Source: Sulfurivirga caldicuralii (lineage in GTDB: Bacteria; Pseudomonadota; Gammaproteobacteria; Thiomicrospirales; Thiomicrospiraceae). Taken from it: DNA of 6,563 bases. Each line of letters opens with the position of its first letter. The stretch's first letter is position 1. Shown here piece after piece: positions 6,384-6,563 of the stretch. Position numbers and translations under genes: made by a program. The stretch spans positions 1 through 6,563 of the forward strand of contig DQVN01000035.1 in assembly GCA_015661715.1 (NCBI GenBank), read 5' to 3'. The notes under the pieces were generated by a model. It was not told the origin of the DNA. It did no database searches and saw nothing but the letters and a program-made list of their open reading frames with translations.

Positions 6384-6563
6384 TGGATCAAATACTTTGA
6401 AAAATGTCGCATTGCTAATGCAACCCTCCCTTTTTAGGTCCACCCTAAACTGGAGATTCTGCAAGTTTATCCGCCGGTATTCAACCGGCGGCACATCCCC
6501 CAATGATTCATGAGGGCGTTGCTCGTTGTATTCTCTCAACCACTTAGCCGTAAAGGCTCGAAC
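6264..6563 (-). CDS. IS3-family transposase, C-terminal end (partial)
   Basis: Reading leftward from the right edge, the frame gives VRAFTAKWLREYNEQRPHES and then LGDVPPVEYRR. This is the characteristic C-terminal segment of IS3-family OrfB transposases (DDE integrase core, W-x-x-x-YNxxRPHxSLGxxxPxEY). The catalytic Asp/Asp/Glu residues would lie further right, outside the window. Homology is recognisable to about 6470. The frame has no stop before the predicted element end at 6419; it continues through host DNA, antisense to the last codons of the beta-barrel gene, to a stop at 6264-6266. The last 50 or so residues are therefore host-derived readthrough and not transposase. A lost stop through a small indel is an alternative explanation. 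Whether the element is active cannot be judged from this fragment. Confidence 0.5.
   Translation of the reverse strand, partial: VRAFTAKWLREYNEQRPHESLGDVPPVEYRRINLQNLQFRVDLKREGCISNATFFKVFDPLPTVVNGQGDFRIDQLSNVVFRPLFFFVYVRFGNTESGF
6419..6563 (-). mobile_element. One end of an IS3-family insertion sequence (partial)
   Basis: The + strand starts TGCAACCCTCCC at 6419, which fits an IS3-family terminus: these elements end in 5'-TG...CA-3' and often have a CCC-containing inverted repeat. The transposase C-terminus begins about 50 bases further in, as expected for the 3' end of the element. The other end is outside the window, so the inverted repeat partner and the 3-5 base target duplication (which here would end at 6418, sequence ...GCTAA) cannot be verified. 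The exact boundary is a prediction. Confidence 0.5.
6471..6491. repeat. Perfect 8-bp inverted repeat in the transposase end
   Basis: CCGCCGGT (6471-6478) and ACCGGCGG (6484-6491) are exact inverse complements around a 5-base loop ATTCA. The GC-rich stem lies over the PPVEYRR codons of the transposase. It has no T-run directly after it on either strand, so it is not a canonical terminator, but it could fold in RNA entering or leaving the element. Confidence 0.5.

Noticed and set aside
6409..6421. GCATT-GCT-AATGC inverted repeat after the barrel gene as a terminator
   Set aside because: The stem is only 5 bp and AT-containing, no T-run follows directly, and it straddles the predicted IS boundary, so it is probably chance.

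Overview
The window holds most of a moxR-bat type ('Bacteroides aerotolerance'-like) operon on the + strand, followed by a putative outer-membrane beta-barrel gene and the end of an IS3-family insertion sequence that runs off the right edge on the - strand. Gene content (DUF58, DUF4381, BatA, BatB/BatC fusion, BatD in this order), signal peptides, an outer-membrane protein and moderately GC-rich codon use point to a Gram-negative proteobacterium, most likely a gammaproteobacterium. Genus cannot be told from the sequence alone.

Layout: 1-890 is a DUF58 protein whose start lies left of the window; a MoxR AAA+ ATPase gene would be expected just upstream but is not seen. 887-1348 is a DUF4381 single-pass membrane protein. 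1345-2322 is a BatA-like VWA protein with an intact MIDAS motif. 2322-4151 is a BatB-like VWA protein fused to a BatC-like TPR region and a long Gln/Lys/Pro-rich linker. 4145-5713 is BatD. These five genes overlap one another by 1 to 7 bases, so they are almost certainly one translationally coupled transcript. 5724-6383 encodes a signal-peptide-bearing beta-barrel protein whose ribosome binding site overlaps the BatD stop codon, so it may be the last gene of the operon. From 6419 to the right edge is one end of an IS3-family element carrying the C-terminus of its transposase. No gene-free stretch exceeds 36 bases.

How the genes fit together (inference from topology and family knowledge): by the positive-inside rule both VWA domains, the TPR region and most of BatD face the periplasm, while DUF58 and the C-terminal part of DUF4381 face the cytoplasm, where a MoxR ATPase would act. 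The set looks like a membrane-spanning chaperone or maturation complex. The real biochemical role of Bat proteins is unsettled, and the aerotolerance label is historical.

The most striking signal not explained by the genes is a 16-base near-perfect parS (ParB-binding) site at 1273-1288 inside the DUF4381 gene. It differs from the classical palindrome by a single central base.
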